Position numbers and translations under genes: made by a program. Of a stretch of 64,000 bases of DNA, positions 63,855-64,000 are shown piece after piece. Source of the stretch: Diadema setosum (taxonomy: Eukaryota; Echinodermata; Echinoidea; Diadematoida; Diadematidae). Position 1 is the first letter of the stretch. Every line of letters begins with the position of its first letter. Under the pieces are notes generated by a model. The model saw only the letters and a program-made list of their open reading frames with translations, had not been told where the DNA came from and searched no databases. The stretch lies in NCBI GenBank assembly GCA_033980235.1, contig CM067072.1, positions 15,161,933 to 15,225,932 of the forward strand. The letters are read 5' to 3'.

Positions 63855-64000
63855 AATCTCAAATAATAAACCCAATAATAAAAGTCTTGGGAAATGAAAT
63901 GTATAGTTACCGTTGATAGGATTTTAAACCTAAGCAGGAGTCCTAAGTAGAAATGTGCGGCAACAAAAATGTTTTGTAATTGCTGGGGTTGCAGACTTGT

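Overview
The window looks like nuclear DNA of a marine deuterostome invertebrate, most likely an echinoderm such as a sea urchin. The evidence is AT-rich sequence, very large introns, many homopolymer G/C tracts and microsatellites, short inverted-repeat transposons of many kinds, CR1/L2-like LINEs, and repeats built on GAGCGAGCG units. No bacterial or organellar gene organisation is present. The species call is inference.

The dominant feature is one large gene on the minus strand. I assembled it exon by exon from about 51.3 kb down to 2.7 kb: 24 coding exons, 3,840 nt, 1,280 codons, with every splice phase compatible. In order it encodes a signal peptide, two Ig-like domains, five EGF-like modules, a third Ig-like domain, three fibronectin type III domains, one transmembrane helix, a basic juxtamembrane segment and a complete tyrosine-phosphatase domain. 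It then runs into the linker that normally precedes a second phosphatase domain, which would lie to the left of the window. The ectodomain has the order of the vertebrate angiopoietin receptors TIE1/TEK (Ig-Ig-EGF-Ig-FN3x3), shares diagnostic stretches with TEK such as FCLPDPYGC and GIQRM, and has five EGF modules instead of three. The gene is therefore a TIE-like receptor whose inside is a phosphatase instead of a kinase. I judge this the most remarkable content of the window.

The introns and the right flank are packed with mobile DNA. A CR1/L2-like LINE (about 21.6-27.5 kb) carries ORF1 and a frameshifted ORF2 (PHD, endonuclease, reverse transcriptase). It is split by a 1,410-bp DNA transposon whose exact removal restores the frame. 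A decayed reverse-transcriptase element with a probable restriction-like endonuclease end lies at 30.0-32.0 kb. Two further LINE relics lie at 38.4-39.7 and 59.9-61.1 kb. Two long hAT-like elements with 8-bp target duplications sit in opposite orientations at 5.9-7.6 and 46.1-47.7 kb. There are also three short elements with 5-bp duplications, TTAA-flanked elements at 58.8 and 61.3 kb, palindromic elements near 55 and 56 kb, and two large hairpins.

Right of the receptor's first exon (51.3-64 kb) there is little coding signal. The exception is a plausible plus-strand first coding exon with a signal peptide at 63.48-63.59 kb, whose gene would continue beyond the window.
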